NCBI RefSeq assembly: GCF_901000735.1
Contig: NC_081541.1
Span: 34,366,060 to 34,430,059 of the forward strand
Length of the DNA stretch: 64,000 nucleotides
Source of the DNA: Corylus avellana
Lineage: Eukaryota > Streptophyta > Magnoliopsida > Fagales > Betulaceae
Direction: 5' to 3'
Shown here: piece by piece, positions 50,777 through 63,009 of the stretch
Layout of the letters: every line of letters starts with the position of its first letter
How positions within the stretch are numbered: the first letter of the stretch is position 1
Program-made: the position numbers and the translations under genes
Notes under the pieces: model-generated
Database searches by the model: none
Seen by the model: the letters and a program-made list of their open reading frames with translations, nothing else
Told to the model about the DNA's origin: nothing

Positions 50777-51721
50777 TCAGCATTTGCCATAGCGGTAGTA
50801 GTAACACTTGCTATGCAAAATCCCATGACATGCTCCATAGTCTTTCTTTTCAATGTTCCGGCAATGCTCATCACAGTGCTGTTCGTTTACACATCTCCCA
50901 TGCCAACTTTCACTGGAAGATTCACATGCTGGTTGTGCTATTATATCATCACCATTTAAACAAAGTCATACGCAAAACAAAAAGAGATTACTATATATAT
51001 ATATTAAAAAACAAAAAAGTGCAGAAATATAGTGCAAATGCAAAAGAACTATCTGAAGAAAATCGTAGGCCTAACTTATCTCATAAAACCGATTCAATAA
51101 GAAAGGGTTGTCAATTCCTTATAAATATGCCCAAAATCTTGTCCATAGGCAATGTGAGATTATTCCTCAACACCCTTCATCGCGTGCAAGCCAATATTTT
51201 TCTTGGTCATTGTCACGGGGTTAAGTAGTGTGGGCTCTATTCATCATGTGGTAGGTTTTGATATCATGAAGAAATTCGTGGGCCTAACTTATCTCATAAA
51301 ACCGGTTCAATAAGAGAGGGTTACCTATTTCTTATAAACATGCTCAAGATCTTGTCCACAAGCAATGTGGGATTATTCTTCAACAGAACCTTGATTCCGT
51401 CAATTCACCCCCATTTAAATTAAATATTTCACGTGTTAGGCTTCACCTATTAAAAGGGAGTTTGAGTCCACACGTGAGGGGGAGTATTAAACTAATGATT
51501 AAGTGATTAAATTTATCTTTTCTTATAAACTTAAGCTTTTGAGACAATTGGTAATTTAACACTATCTATATATACAAACTTGGTGAGAAAAAGAATTTAC
51601 CAGTAAAAGAAACCCGAGGAGTCTTGGCCTCAATCCAAGCGAGTGAAATAATAGCAAGGACTAGAGCAAAGACTGCAAAACCTCCAAAAAGGGCCCTAGA
51701 AGAAAATGAGGAAATTGCCAT
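50777..51721 (-). CDS. Plant defensin-like peptide 1, one canonical cysteine missing
   Basis: Exon 1 (51721-51601) encodes MAISSFSSRALF and a hydrophobic signal peptide (FAVFALVLAIISLAW). Exon 2 (50928-50777) encodes the mature CSab domain with CESSSESWHGRC, HCDEHC, YGACHG and a final YGKC-stop. The total is 90 aa. The intron (672 bp, donor GTAAAT, phase 1) is expanded by a TRIM. Plant defensins have eight cysteines; here the C-x-C pair near the end reads KCYYYRYGKC, so Tyr replaces the seventh cysteine and only seven remain. The paralogues keep C-x-C. Defensins are secreted, often antifungal. The missing partner of the Cys4-Cys7 bond may destabilise this one. The acceptor (caaccag) is inferred. 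Confidence 0.82.
51054..51385 (-). mobile_element. TRIM with two 119-bp LTRs in the defensin-1 intron
   Basis: Minus-strand LTRs at 51385-51267 and 51172-51054, both TGTTGA...TTCTTCA or TTTCTTCA and 119 bp. Between them are TGATATCAAAACC (decayed primer site) next to the first LTR and gatgaaggg before the second. LTR length and the CCCACATTG core resemble the TRIM at 36490. No clear target duplication (ctatc versus gaacc). Confidence 0.75.
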
Positions 51722-51759
51722 TCTCTTCCTATAAAGAAGGTATGGGGTAAGAGAGTTTC

Positions 51760-51767
51760 TTTATATA
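51760..51767 (-). promoter_or_regulatory. TATA box of defensin 1
   Basis: TATATAAA on the minus strand about 40 bases before the ATG. The context ctctatataaagaaa is shared with the two other defensin loci (near 58065 and 63092-63098). Confidence 0.55.
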
Positions 51768-52596
51768 GAGGCTTGCAGTGGAGGACAAAAGAGAGGAATC
51801 GGCCGGCCTTGTCCACTACGAGTAACGTCATTTTATTCTACCACAGTCTCACCCCTACTAATGTGACGGTGTCGATCAATCCTTGTTAAAGAACAAAATT
51901 CCATGTAAGTTTGCAGTTAAGGACTAAATTCTATATCAATGAGCTTGCAGCACTTAAGTTGTTTAATTAAGTAGCGGTTGACTCTACTTTTAACATTGAT
52001 GATGATGACAAAAGAAACTCTTAAAAATTGCCGAACACTAAGGAAAAATAAGTAAAAACTCCTCAAATTACACAAAAGGCAAGGGACAGACTTCATAACA
52101 AAAGAACTCAACTATAAATCCAACCGACATTCAAAAGAGAAAAAGAAAAGCACATATAACCAACTCCACTTCTCTTGAAATGATTCATGGAGCATACCCC
52201 AAATAGTTGGAATTAAAGTTTTATATAAGTTGAATTTGAGTTAGTTTAACAAAATGTGAACTAATTAAGAAATTAGGTGACTTTCAAATAGGCCTCAATT
52301 TTGTATATTTTCAATTACTTTTCTGGTTTTCCTAACCTTAGAGAGTGTTTATTTGTCACAAAAACAAAGCACAAGTTATGTGTCTCTTAGTTGGTTTTAG
52401 CACACATACAACAACAAAGTAAAAATTATATTATGGTGCTCAGAAGGCGCTGACAATAGTTCTTTTAAAAAAGATGCCGGCAAACTATGTTGATGCTTAT
52501 TTTCCCACGCATACGGGTGCCTGTGTGCGCAAACAATCATGAACTACAAACTTTATGATGATTTATTGTTAATTAGTTTTTTCCCGAGCCTATCGT
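51768..52596. other. Defensin-1 upstream region, no gene seen
   Basis: AT-rich. Short frames are not supported by homology or composition. Confidence 0.4.
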
Positions 52597-52790
52597 CACT
52601 ACATGAAAAAACGGTCTTTAGCGACGACCCAAAGTAGTTGTTTAAGGCCTTAAAGTGGTCACTAATGACTTACGTATCGTCGCTAATATGGATCAAGATA
52701 TTATTATTTTATAATTTTAGCAACGACATCAACCGTCATCGCTAATTGTCTAGTATTAACGACGACTATTGTGGCCGCTAATAACTTTTG
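52597..52790 (+). mobile_element. CACTA (En/Spm-type) terminus fragment
   Basis: Begins CACTACATGAAAAAACGG, the typical CACTA terminal inverted repeat. Several tagcgacgac / cgtcgctaat units in both orientations follow, as in subterminal repeats of these elements. The other end was not found. Confidence 0.6.
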
Positions 52791-54244
52791 GGTAGGAGAG
52801 CTCTCCTTTCATATCCTTGCCCCCAAGCCAAAATGACATCAACATGTGCAAGACAAACTAATTACCTATGCCCAAAAATATCATCTAATAGACTTCAAGA
52901 TGTTTGCAACCATAGGTTTCTCTAAGATTGGTGTAAGGCCATACGGAAGGAATTGCATTGAACCTTGACCCTTGTTAAAAATATTTTATATTATTCCTTT
53001 TTTATGTATCTTAGGGTTTATTCCATATTTTATTTAGTCTAGACTTTATTGCTCACTACTCATTGCCCATCTATAAATAGATACATATGTAATATTGTTT
53101 CATATAATTCAATATAGTAAAGATGTAGCCATAATTAACTCTCTCTCTCTCTCTCTGCTAAACGACAACATAGGTTATATGGCTAGGAGATTATTCATGA
53201 AATACAAATGATTGAATTACCTATAAATTAACCCTTTGATGCCATTGATTTGAGAACATATCAAATGTAAAATAATTGATTTGAGAACTAATTAATTAAA
53301 GAAAGTTTATGGCTTTGGTCACTAAAGGTTTAATTAGAATATTCTACAAACCAACAACTACTTTTTATACAAATAGTATGGTTGAAATGTGACCCAGATC
53401 ATCTCATTTACCAAAAGCATCAGAACAAATGCAAGCATCTCTTCATCACCTAGTATATACATCATCTCTGATTGTAAGCAAAATCAGCAGCCCAATTACT
53501 TCCTAAAGTATCAGATACTCCTGAAAGATGCACAAGTGACAATTATGAAATAAAATATAAAATCAGTGGCAACAAAAAGGCGAAGAATATATATATATAT
53601 GCCCCCAACATAGCATATTGCCTTGGAAGATGAAGTTTAATATTGGGTGGGTGGATTGTGAATATATTGCACGGTTGATAAATCTAATATTGGTTTTTTT
53701 ATTAGGCGAAATTGAATTTTATAAGTGATTTTAAGGATCTCTATTTTGAAATAATAGCACCAATATAACTAATAGTGACATATTGCTAAAACATCATTAA
53801 TAGACATAAACCTTGATGAGGACGTTAGATATTTGAATGGGGAGAATTATGACACCCATAAATTATTAGCTCTCCACTGGATAGGGTGGATTATAAAAAT
53901 GTTGCATAGATTCAAGTTCCACTATTGCTTCTTTGTATGGTGACATTATGATGACCCATATGATATTAAATAGAATTTAGAATGTATTCCTCTCATAATG
54001 CCTTATTTTCTCTTATCCAGAGAATTTAGAAATTCTCTTATCCTCATAATAAATCTCCAAGGCATGAATTCCTTGAAATTTGCATTACCCTTTTGCTTTT
54101 GCCTTTTGGTTGTAGTTTTCAAACATTTCAAACAAGAAGTTGGGAGATTTCAAAGAAAAGTAAATTTCAAAGAAGAGAGTTATCTCCGAATTGGGTGGAA
54201 GGAATTTCTATGACAATTGTTTTGACCCTATTTGGGGAAAGTAG
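52791..54244. other. Spacer, remnants only
   Basis: About 53020-53150 has LTR-like features (ctataaatagatac, then a CT run at 53140-53157) but no partner. 53990-54244 is the 3' flank of the next DUF4408 gene, matching 47280-47660 in part. Confidence 0.4.
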
Positions 54245-54889
54245 TCAAATACATAGAGATCTAGAATACTCTTCTTCCCTTCGAAGCCTTTGCTGCCGGG
54301 AAATAAAAGCCTCCACCTTTCGCTGGAACTCTTCGTTGCTCATTTCATCCTCAGAATATGAACTTTTCCTGCATTTCTGTGTCTCCAAACGTCGTAGTAC
54401 ATGGGGAGATTTCTCACACACTCTGCTGTTTGATATCTGAGAGTAACTCTGAGTTCTTCGGTAATTCTGAGCTTTACTCTGATCAGATATACTGTGATTG
54501 TAAAGGAGCCAAGTCTCTTCTGGGTGAAATTTCTGATTTTTTTCTCTGTTCTTGATGAACTCCTGATAAAGATCAAACCCTGAGGGCTTTGTTGTGCAAT
54601 CTCGTGCAGAAAACTGCCCGGACTTGGCGAAAAGAGTGAAGATTATAGCATTTCCGATGATGAACACGAAGCCAGGATTAACGAAGGAGACTGTCATGTC
54701 ATGGAAATACCCGCCGGAGTTGTTGACAGCAAAAGGGAGATGCATGTAAAGCCTGTAAATCAAGACAAGAACAACGCATACCTCGATTACCCTGAACAAG
54801 CTTGCCATCTTTTGAAGCTGGCGATGCTTTTGCATCGCGTTCGCCTTCTCAGCTCTGAAGTCGAAGAAATTCAATGAATCCATTTGCAT
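54245..54889 (-). CDS. DUF4408/DUF761-type membrane protein, second intact copy
   Basis: 214 aa, single exon, ATG at 54887-54889 (MQMDSLNFFDF). Same layout as 47670-48314: KANAMQKHRQLQK, two hydrophobic segments (VIEVCVVLVLIYRL; VNPGFVFIIGNAIIFTLF), a polar middle and the tail SNEEFQRKVEAFISRQQRLR. It has an extra FSARDCTTKPS stretch after the second hydrophobic segment and shorter SSRSCEE-type sequence. The diverged but open frame indicates constraint. Function unknown. Confidence 0.85.
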   Translation of the reverse strand: MQMDSLNFFDFRAEKANAMQKHRQLQKMASLFRVIEVCVVLVLIYRLYMHLPFAVNNSGGYFHDMTVSFVNPGFVFIIGNAIIFTLFAKSGQFSARDCTTKPSGFDLYQEFIKNREKNQKFHPEETWLLYNHSISDQSKAQNYRRTQSYSQISNSRVCEKSPHVLRRLETQKCRKSSYSEDEMSNEEFQRKVEAFISRQQRLRREEEYSRSLCI

Positions 54890-55170
54890 AAAGGAAAGAA
54901 CAGAACGTTTCTGTTTTTTGTTTTGTTTTTGGAGTTGTCACTCGAAAGGGAATTGAGTTTTCATGGAAGCTTCATTGGCAACCATTTCTCTGAACAGAGA
55001 GAAGACGAAAACTGCTTCCATGAGAAAAGACACGAAGGAAGATTTGAGGTTTCGGAGCATTGAGACAGGGGATTCAAAGGCTGCAGAGGAAAACAGAGTG
55101 AACTGTATGCCCTGTTTGTCCGACAGGGGATACTGATTGCTCTTCAACTCTTTATGTTCAGCGGGTTTGT

Positions 55171-55178
55171 CATTTATA
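55171..55178 (-). promoter_or_regulatory. TATA box of the second DUF4408 gene
   Basis: TATAAATG on the minus strand about 285 bases before the ATG, aligned with the box at 48704-48711. Confidence 0.5.
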
Positions 55179-56944
55179 GGCTGTAAAACATATTATTAGC
55201 TTTTACTTTTTTATTTTTATTTTTTTTATTCCATTTGTTCGCTTTATTTCTTCTTTTTCATTAAGATTCTATTTACTTTATTTCAAATATGCAAATTGTG
55301 GGCTCACTCTTGAAGACTTTGACTCAGAAGATCGAGGATCTCAGTAATTGAGAGAGTTTATTGTCTAAAATATTTTAAACTGTTCAACTACTTATTCAAA
55401 CAAGTGGTTCAAAGTTCAATATAAGTTCTTTGGTCTAAATTTTAGAAATTTAGATAGTAAATTATTGAAAATCGCAATCTAGTGTGATTTTTGGGTTATC
55501 TCATTGTGGACATATTAATGCACTTCTTGTGGCTTCGGCTTGGGTTCACTTTTAGTTGAAAGTGGACTTGGTGAGATCTAAACACTTACTCATTTGTGTC
55601 CTATTATGAAACACGTGCCTCAATTCCTACCGACTTAATTCTCACATTAAGTTTATCCAAGCTAAACCCTTTTATTTATTATGGTTGCGGATATCAAAAC
55701 TAATAATGTATATTTAAACCTATCTTGTAAAGTCTAGACTCATTAATCTTACTCACTAAGAAAACACCAAGTAAGAGATGCTTTTTTCCTTTATTTCCAA
55801 GTACTTTCAGGTTTATTTGGCATTCAGGTGATCTCTTTCTTTTAAGATTCAGGTTAGTTGGTCTTCAAAGGGGCCCAATAAGTGCAGCCTTTTGCTTTAT
55901 GATATTCCTGAAAAAAATCTCTACTCAGACAAAACTTGCTTTATGTGTTGCACTCTCTTCTTTGATTTGAGTTGATTGAGACAATGAATGGTTGTGATAT
56001 AACAGTTATACTGTTTTTATCTTCAGAAAGAAGGCACCTTACAAAGTGATTAATGTTCGAATACATAGACTTTTTTTAAAATTTATTTTAAATTATTCAA
56101 AAGCTAAATTCAAGTAAATGTTCGGATTATATAAGGAAAAATATTTTTATACATAGATATTGTATGTGGGAAAATACGGGTAAGGCAAAATTTGAATTTT
56201 TAAAAGTAAATATGGTAATAACTAATAATGTTGATGTAAAAAAAAAAAAAAAAAATCAATTTGAGAAAAAAAAGGACCATGTTCTCTTTCAAATTAAAGA
56301 GTAATAAATTCTTTCAACCAGCCTCTAAAATTGTTATGTGTTCCTTAGCATGTAAGAAAATATTTTTTAATCACATGCATTTTTAACAAATTTCCTCAAA
56401 CTCGGTTAATACTATTCAAAAAAACATGTATTTCTCACATGTTTAAGGGGTACATGACAATTTTATAAACCCAGTTTGAAGAATTTTTCTTTTTCATAGA
56501 ACATCGTAGAATTCTAAGGAATCACGTCTAACTCCGTTTGTTTATACTTTGTAAGGGTGCCTTTTTCTTTTCCTTTTTTTCTTTTTATTGAAAAAATGTT
56601 ATCATGTGACATAAAAATGAAAGTAGTTTTGAGTATTTTGTGTTTTTGGTTGTTAATTTGTTGATATTTTTGTTTTGAAAAGAGAAAACAAAATCCTTGA
56701 ACTTTCTTAGTTTTGTGGAAAGAATTGTGAGTTGTGTGCTTGTAAAATTAATACACCACGTTACATCAAGATGGTAATAGATACATATAACCCTATATTT
56801 GTATTTTTCTCAAGCTTCATTTATTGTACAAAGATCCATAAAATTAATCTAAAATTTCATTATTGTTTTTTTTTTTTTTTTAAAAAAAAAAACACAATTA
56901 ATTATTGAATAATAATGCATTTTTCATTGTATGCATGCATGCAC
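55179..56944. other. Spacer between DUF4408 copy 2 and defensin 2
   Basis: AT-rich. 55740-55860 matches 49350-49460. No gene, no complete element recognised. Confidence 0.4.
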
Positions 56945-58016
56945 TCAGTCGCATTTGTGGTAGCAGTGGCACCTCTTAGACCAAACCCCATGACATGCTC
57001 CTCCTTCACGCAATGTTTATTACAGTTTCTTGTGCTCCAACATCTCCCATGCCAAGTTTTGCTTAATCTTCTACATGGTTGATATATGACTATATATATT
57101 ACCGAATAAACAAATGAAAGGGGAAAATAGATTAGAAGGCCTATATTTGCATATTAAAAAGAACAAAAAAAAAAAAAAGTGTATAAATGTTCAAAATCAA
57201 ATGACCCACCAAAACTGTTAGAATATATGATCATATTTGATTGTATTCAAATCTGATTTGATACTATCTCAAACTACGTACGATATTGTATTCTGTTTAC
57301 CTACCAGAATTTCACAAGCGAGATTCAAGAATAAGCTTAGTTGATGGAACGAGAGGAATGTATTTGGGGATCGACTGGTAGCGAGAAAATGAATCTTTTA
57401 TTTTTTTTGGAATAGTTCTTTCAAAAAATTCATCTATCTGATTAATTAGTCATAAGACAAGACAATTCAAGGTTCACTGTTCAGGCGGTTATTAAGATTA
57501 TCAAAGAATAACTTAATTGAGTTCATAGATTTGTACCTCGATCAGGTTTTGTACCAATAAATGGTTTTTATATTCGAAACCCATTAGAAAGAAAGGAAGG
57601 GGCCGGTAGAGTACTAGAAATCAAATCATACATAAATGATAGAAGCCTTGAATGCCCGAAAAATCCTATGAAGTGTTCGAAAATGGTTGAAGTAGTTGAA
57701 TAGGAGGATCACACTAGTAAATTTACCAAAGATAAAAATGATTTATTTGATATTATGGAGGAACCGTTTCATTTTTGTATGTCGGCCTAGTCTATTTGGT
57801 GGACCCGTACGTAAAATCTCTTGTCTCTATTTTCTCTTATTTCTTCTATTGCCTTTATTTTTCAGTTGATTATGTTTTTCTTCAAGAACCTGTGAAAATA
57901 AACATTTACCAGGCATACGACCGTTTGGATAGTACTGAACCGAAGCAGGCAAAACAATGGCAAAGAACACAAAAAATCCAAAAAAAAGCCCTGGAAGAAA
58001 AGAAAGAAATTGTCAT
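56945..58016 (-). pseudogene. Plant defensin pseudogene (defensin 2)
   Basis: Exon 1 (58016-57910) opens MTISFFSSRAFF; a T8 run, where the intact paralogue has T7, shifts the signal peptide out of frame. Exon 2 (57089-56945) has CRRLSKTWHGRC, NCNKHCVK and, in another frame, GACHGVW and RCHCYHKCD-stop. Exon 2 is 145 nt versus 161 nt in the intact copy, so bases are lost between the fourth and fifth cysteines. Two independent frame breaks make a functional product unlikely. The intron is about 820 bp of AT-rich DNA. Confidence 0.82.
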
Positions 58017-58845
58017 TTTCTCTTCCAATTATGAGTCTGAAGATATGATCAACTTGAGAGATTTTCTTTATATATAGAGGATTTTATTTGGAATTGTTTT
58101 ATTATTTTTTATTTTCTTTCATCTACCTTTTTTTTTTGGGAGAGACAGACTTTAATAAGAGGTTAATTTCATTGATTTTATAAATGCTTATTGTCTTTCG
58201 TGTAATGCAAGAGCAATTGTATTTTTTTAATTAAAAAAGTAAATAGTTTTCGCATACTTTGAAGAGTTTTTTTCTCGAGTTTAAGAAATTGATTTAATAT
58301 AAAGCATATATACAAGAAAATTAATTAATGAGAGAAAATGATTTCATTTATTTACGTCCTTGTGCATAACAAAGACTCTTTTTCCGGCAAGTTGTTGCTA
58401 ATTAACTTCAATTCGTGAAATGGTCGCTGTCCAATTTATGTCCAAAAATTTGATTAGAAGAAAAATGAACCTCTTACAAGCTAGAATATAAATTAAATTT
58501 ATTTTTCTTAAAATTATAGAATAAATGATGATTTAACATATATGATATCATAAGAGCAAAAGCCTTGATCAGTTTGAACATTGTCTTCGTAATTCATCTC
58601 TTATTTCAATTAAACGCATTAGGCATTACTAATTATTAATGGAGAGTTTAAGCTCACACGTGAGAAAGAGTGCTAAAATATAAATTAAATGATTAAATTT
58701 ACCAATTCATATTAGCTAGCTTAAGTTTCTGAAATAAGCCGGTGGTGATTTAACACTTATTTGCTCGTTTAGAGGCCAAACCACGAAAAACTCTAGCTAG
58801 ATTAATCTATTGTTTGTTATTTATCAAATGATCAAAGGGAGCATG

Positions 58846-60751
58846 TAGGGGTGCAAAGGCGGTTACGGTTAGCGGTTAGTGGCAATAACCGCTAACCGTA
58901 ACCGCCCTAGCGGTTAGTAAATTTCACTAACCGCAACCGCTAACCGCCTAGCGGTTAACGGTTAGCGGTTAGTGGCCGGTTAGCGGTTAGTGAAATAGAT
59001 AACCGCCCGCTAACCGCTTTTTTAAAATTGGGGGCTTTTTGGGCTTATTTTTTTGGGCTTTTTTTTACCCTCATTTTTTTTTCTTGTATTTTTAATATCT
59101 TCTTGGGCCCAATTGCTATAAATATTTGAATTGTCATTGGATCATATGATTAAGTGTTGATCTTATAAACTTACAAACAAACAAAAATACTTCAATTGTA
59201 GTTATAAGTAACACATTGTTTAATCCAATGTCAATTACTTAATTTGATATTATATGAATCACATTGTCATTGTCATTGTACATGAATAATTGATTAAGTA
59301 TTGGAATTGTAATTGGATCATATAGTTAAATATTTATCTTATACATTTATATTATTCAATATGCATATAATATAACTATAAGCAATTATATATATATATA
59401 AATTCAAAATTGTTCAAAATTGTTAATTTTCTTTTTTTTTTTCTTTCAAAAAATGGTTAAATTTCTTTTTCTAAAAAATGTTCAAAAAATACATTAATAC
59501 TTCAATTGTGATTATAAGTAACACATTGTTGAATCTAATGTCAATTACTTAATTTGATATTATATAATCATATAGTCTCATTAAATTATATCATATGATT
59601 AATTATTTAAATTCTTATCATATTTACTTATAATCTTTTTTCTTTGAATTGAACTTAATATCTAATGGTAAATGGTAATGTTCAAACTCCTAAATCCTAA
59701 ATTCCTAAAGTATCTAATAATGCTTTAATTAAATTGTAGACTTGTAGTTATAAGTAACATATTGTTTAATTCAATTGAATCAATTGTGATTATCATTGTA
59801 CATGAATCATATGATTAACTTGTAGACTTATGACTTATGAGTTATGTCATATTATATATGTATTATTTATTATTATATAATCATATGATTTAATGATCAA
59901 GTCATCATGTGATATAATCATATCAATTATAGTGATAATATATAAATTACTAAAATTATAATGATAATACATTAATACTTAAATTATGTTTATAAGTAAC
60001 ACATTGGTCATTGTTTAATCCAATGTCAATTACTTAATTTGATATTATACGAATCATATCATCATTGTACATTAATAATATGATTCACTTGAAGTCTTGA
60101 ATAAAGTATTTGAATTGTCATTGAATCATATGATTAACTATTGATATTATACATTTATATTATTCATATACATATGTAGACTTATATAGACTTATAGGTT
60201 TATAACATACATTGGAAATAAGTCTCTAGATATTTAATTGTTGTATTAGTATGAATTAGTATACTTATGAGTTATGTCATATTATATATGTATAATTTGT
60301 TATTATATAATCAAATGATTTAATAATCAATCTCATGTGATATAATCATATAAATTATAGTGATAATATATTAATACTCAAATTGTGATTTAATTATTTT
60401 TTAAAAAAAAATTGTGATTTAATGATCAAGTGATTATATGATATAATCATATAAATTATAGTGATAATATATTAATACTCAAATTGTGATTTAATTATTT
60501 TTAAAAAAAATTGTGATTTAATGATCAAGTGATTATGTTATATGTATAATTATAAAAATATATTATATAAAAAGGCGGTTAGCGGTTAGCGGTTACGGTT
60601 AGTAGACCCAATAACCGCTAACCGCTAACCGCTAGGCGGTTATGGCGGTTAAGCGGTTAATGCGGTTAAACGGTTAGGCGGTTAGGCGGTTGGCGGTTAT
60701 AGCGGTTAGCGGTTAGCGGGCGGTTAAAAACCGCCCGCCTTTGCACCCCTA
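58846..60751. mobile_element. 1.9-kb non-autonomous hAT element with gcggtta subterminal arrays
   Basis: Perfect 17-bp inverted ends TAGGGGTGCAAAGGCGG, with an 8-bp target duplication ggagcatg at 58838-58845 and 60752-60759. Both ends carry dense direct and inverted gcggttagcgg / ccgctaaccgc units (58860-59020 and 60575-60735). The 1.5-kb AT-rich middle has three or more copies of cattgtttaatccaatgtc and atcatatgattaa repeats. No transposase frame. Confidence 0.92.
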
Positions 60752-60759
60752 GGAGCATG

Positions 60760-62618
60760 CATTGTTGGAGCTTGGAGTTCATCATGCTATTGCTACTACC
60801 ATTCTCCTTGCTAATCAATACAAACTCTACTCAATCCCTAATGTGGCAGCTGCCAAGTTAATTAGCTTTCTGCTTCAACATTTTTTTAATCCTATTTGTA
60901 TTCTTTCTGCAACTGCCAAGTTAGGAAGTACGCAATTGAGAGTATCGTAAAAGAAATTGTTTGTGTAGCATTTCTATGTGTTTTGTGTTGCGTACTTTCT
61001 TACTAGGAATATTAATTACTTTGATTACAATGTTTCTTCCTCGCATGATTAATGCAATAAGGTTTACATGGATATATATATGTGTTGATTCATCATTCCA
61101 ATTTAATGAACAATTTAGCTTCACTGCCAAATTAATGTTACGAGTTTTTGCAACTTTTTGTTTTTAATAAAAATACCACCTTTATATTGTTTCGTTTAGG
61201 GTGGAAATCAAGGAGAAAAAAAGACTGCGAAATGGTAAAAAATTGGATGAAACAAACCATAATGCCCTCTTCCATGTACCCCTCATGGGTTATTTTCTAT
61301 GTAAGTTATCATCATTCATGGAGATTGTAGGTGTAGGGTGACCACAATTTTCATGGTGTACGTGATCACCCCTTTACACTATGCTATATATATATATATA
61401 TATATATATATTCTATTCAAATAAAGGAAATGGGTTACATGAGATTAAACAACAATAACGGGGTGGGCACCCCAACAACAGAGCCCAAACAAGAAAGACA
61501 ATACAAGCAAACACAGAAATAGTAGACAATGGTTTCATTCATGATCCCAAAAGAATCATAAATGAGCCGGGCTTCTTTACGGATAGCAGAAGGCAGTAAT
61601 AAATAGTAAAAAGACTCAATGAAGAGCCCTAAGCGGTAAAAGCAACAACCACCGTGAAATAATTGTTGCAGGATAGCTACGTACTTAATCTTATAGGATC
61701 ATAAACTTAATTAGTTAAACTGACATGATTAGAAATAGAATTATGGTGACTTGGCAGCCTTTTGGTTTAAGGGCTTGCCAAATGGAAAACATACAAGACA
61801 ACCGACATTACTACCACAAGGATTCCAGGCTCATTCTTTCTCACTAACAACTGCTTTCCCTTTCTTTCCAACTTTCACCTTTATTTCTTTCTCATAAGAT
61901 TCAGCTTTATTGCTCCAATTAGAACTAAGAACGCCTTAATATTAAGAGATAAATAAAAGACAATAATTAAGATAAAAACTAGGAAAATGGGTTTGGAAAA
62001 CACTTACCGGAATCTGTTCAAGATTGTTCTAACAGTGTATTTGAATTGTATGCCACATAGGGTAAAGGAAACCCTACCGTTTAGATATATAGAGTAACCA
62101 TTCCAACGGTATGGCGGGAAGCCACATGAGACGAAAGTGAAACCCTACCGTTCAGACGATATAAAGCAACGGTTCAAATGGTATCGCTTGAAGCCACATA
62201 CAATAAGTTGAAAAACCCTAGAGTTCGAACAACACAAGGACGTACCGCTCTAATGGTGACAGACTGCATGTGATTTAGATAAGTCCAAAAATTGGCACAA
62301 GCGGTGAGGAGTTTATTGAAAGCCCTTTATGAAATCCTAGCGACCACAGGCTAGCAAAGGAATTAACCACATACTCTCTTGGACAAACAAGTTCATATTG
62401 ATACATTAGAAACCATTAATGGACCATGCTAGCTCTTATATTAGTCCAGGTCAATTATTTTTTTCTCTTTCCAAAAAACATATGAGAATCACCAAATTCG
62501 ATCAACAATATTGTACATGGACAGGGAAATTTAGAAAATCATCTTCAAACAAAGAAATTAAACATCATATACAACAACAAAATTAATCCGTCAACATCTC
62601 TTGCACTCGGGGGCACTT
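60760..62618. other. Spacer before defensin 3
   Basis: Contains the (TA)n at 61385-61411, a retroelement-like tail (61430-61660), the repeated block 61790-61930, and two ~75-bp direct repeats with gaaaccctaccgtt at about 62069 and 62141. Short frames near 60762-61330 have no recognised homology. Confidence 0.45.
61385..61411. repeat. (TA)n microsatellite
   Basis: Thirteen TA units. Confidence 0.95.
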
Positions 62619-63009
62619 TTAGGCACACCTGTGATAGCAGTAGCACTTTTTATGCCAAAACCCATGACATGCCCCATGTTCTTCCTGTTCCTTCTCAATG
62701 CAATGCTTATTACAGTTTTCTGTGCTCCGACATCTCCCGTGCCAAGTTTTGCTTAAGCTTTCACATGGTTGATTCAAGACTATATATATATTATCACATA
62801 AACAAATAAATTAAGTGATAGAAGAAAAGGAAAAAAGAGATTAGAAGGCCTATAAATATGCATATTAAAAACAAACAAAAAAGTGAAAAGAAACATTTAC
62901 CATATAGAGGAGGAGCCGAAGCCAAATCAGGGGAAACAAAAGCAAAGAGTAGAGCAAAGGACACCAAAACTACAAAAAAAGCCATGGAAGAAAAGGAAGA
63001 AACTGCCAT
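62619..63009 (-). CDS. Plant defensin 3, intact eight-cysteine peptide
   Basis: Exon 1 (63009-62901) encodes MAVSSFSSMAFF and the signal-peptide core VVLVSFALLFAFV. A 121-bp intron (GTAAAT...tatatag, phase 1) follows. Exon 2 (62779-62619) encodes CESLSKTWHGRC, NCNKHC, HGACHGFW and KCYCYHRCA-stop. The total is 89 aa. All eight defensin cysteines are present with spacing C-x10-C-x5-C-x3-C-x10-C-x7-C-x-C-x3-C, giving a CSab fold secreted to the apoplast. The ATG at 63007 is chosen because it aligns with the other copies; the in-frame upstream codon is TTG. The C-terminal Ala after the last Cys is unusual but minor. TATAAAG lies at 63092-63098. Target organism unknown. Confidence 0.9.

Noticed and set aside
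50753..51228. Plus-strand frames opposite defensin 1
   Set aside because: Shadows of the antisense defensin exon and the TRIM; no independent support.
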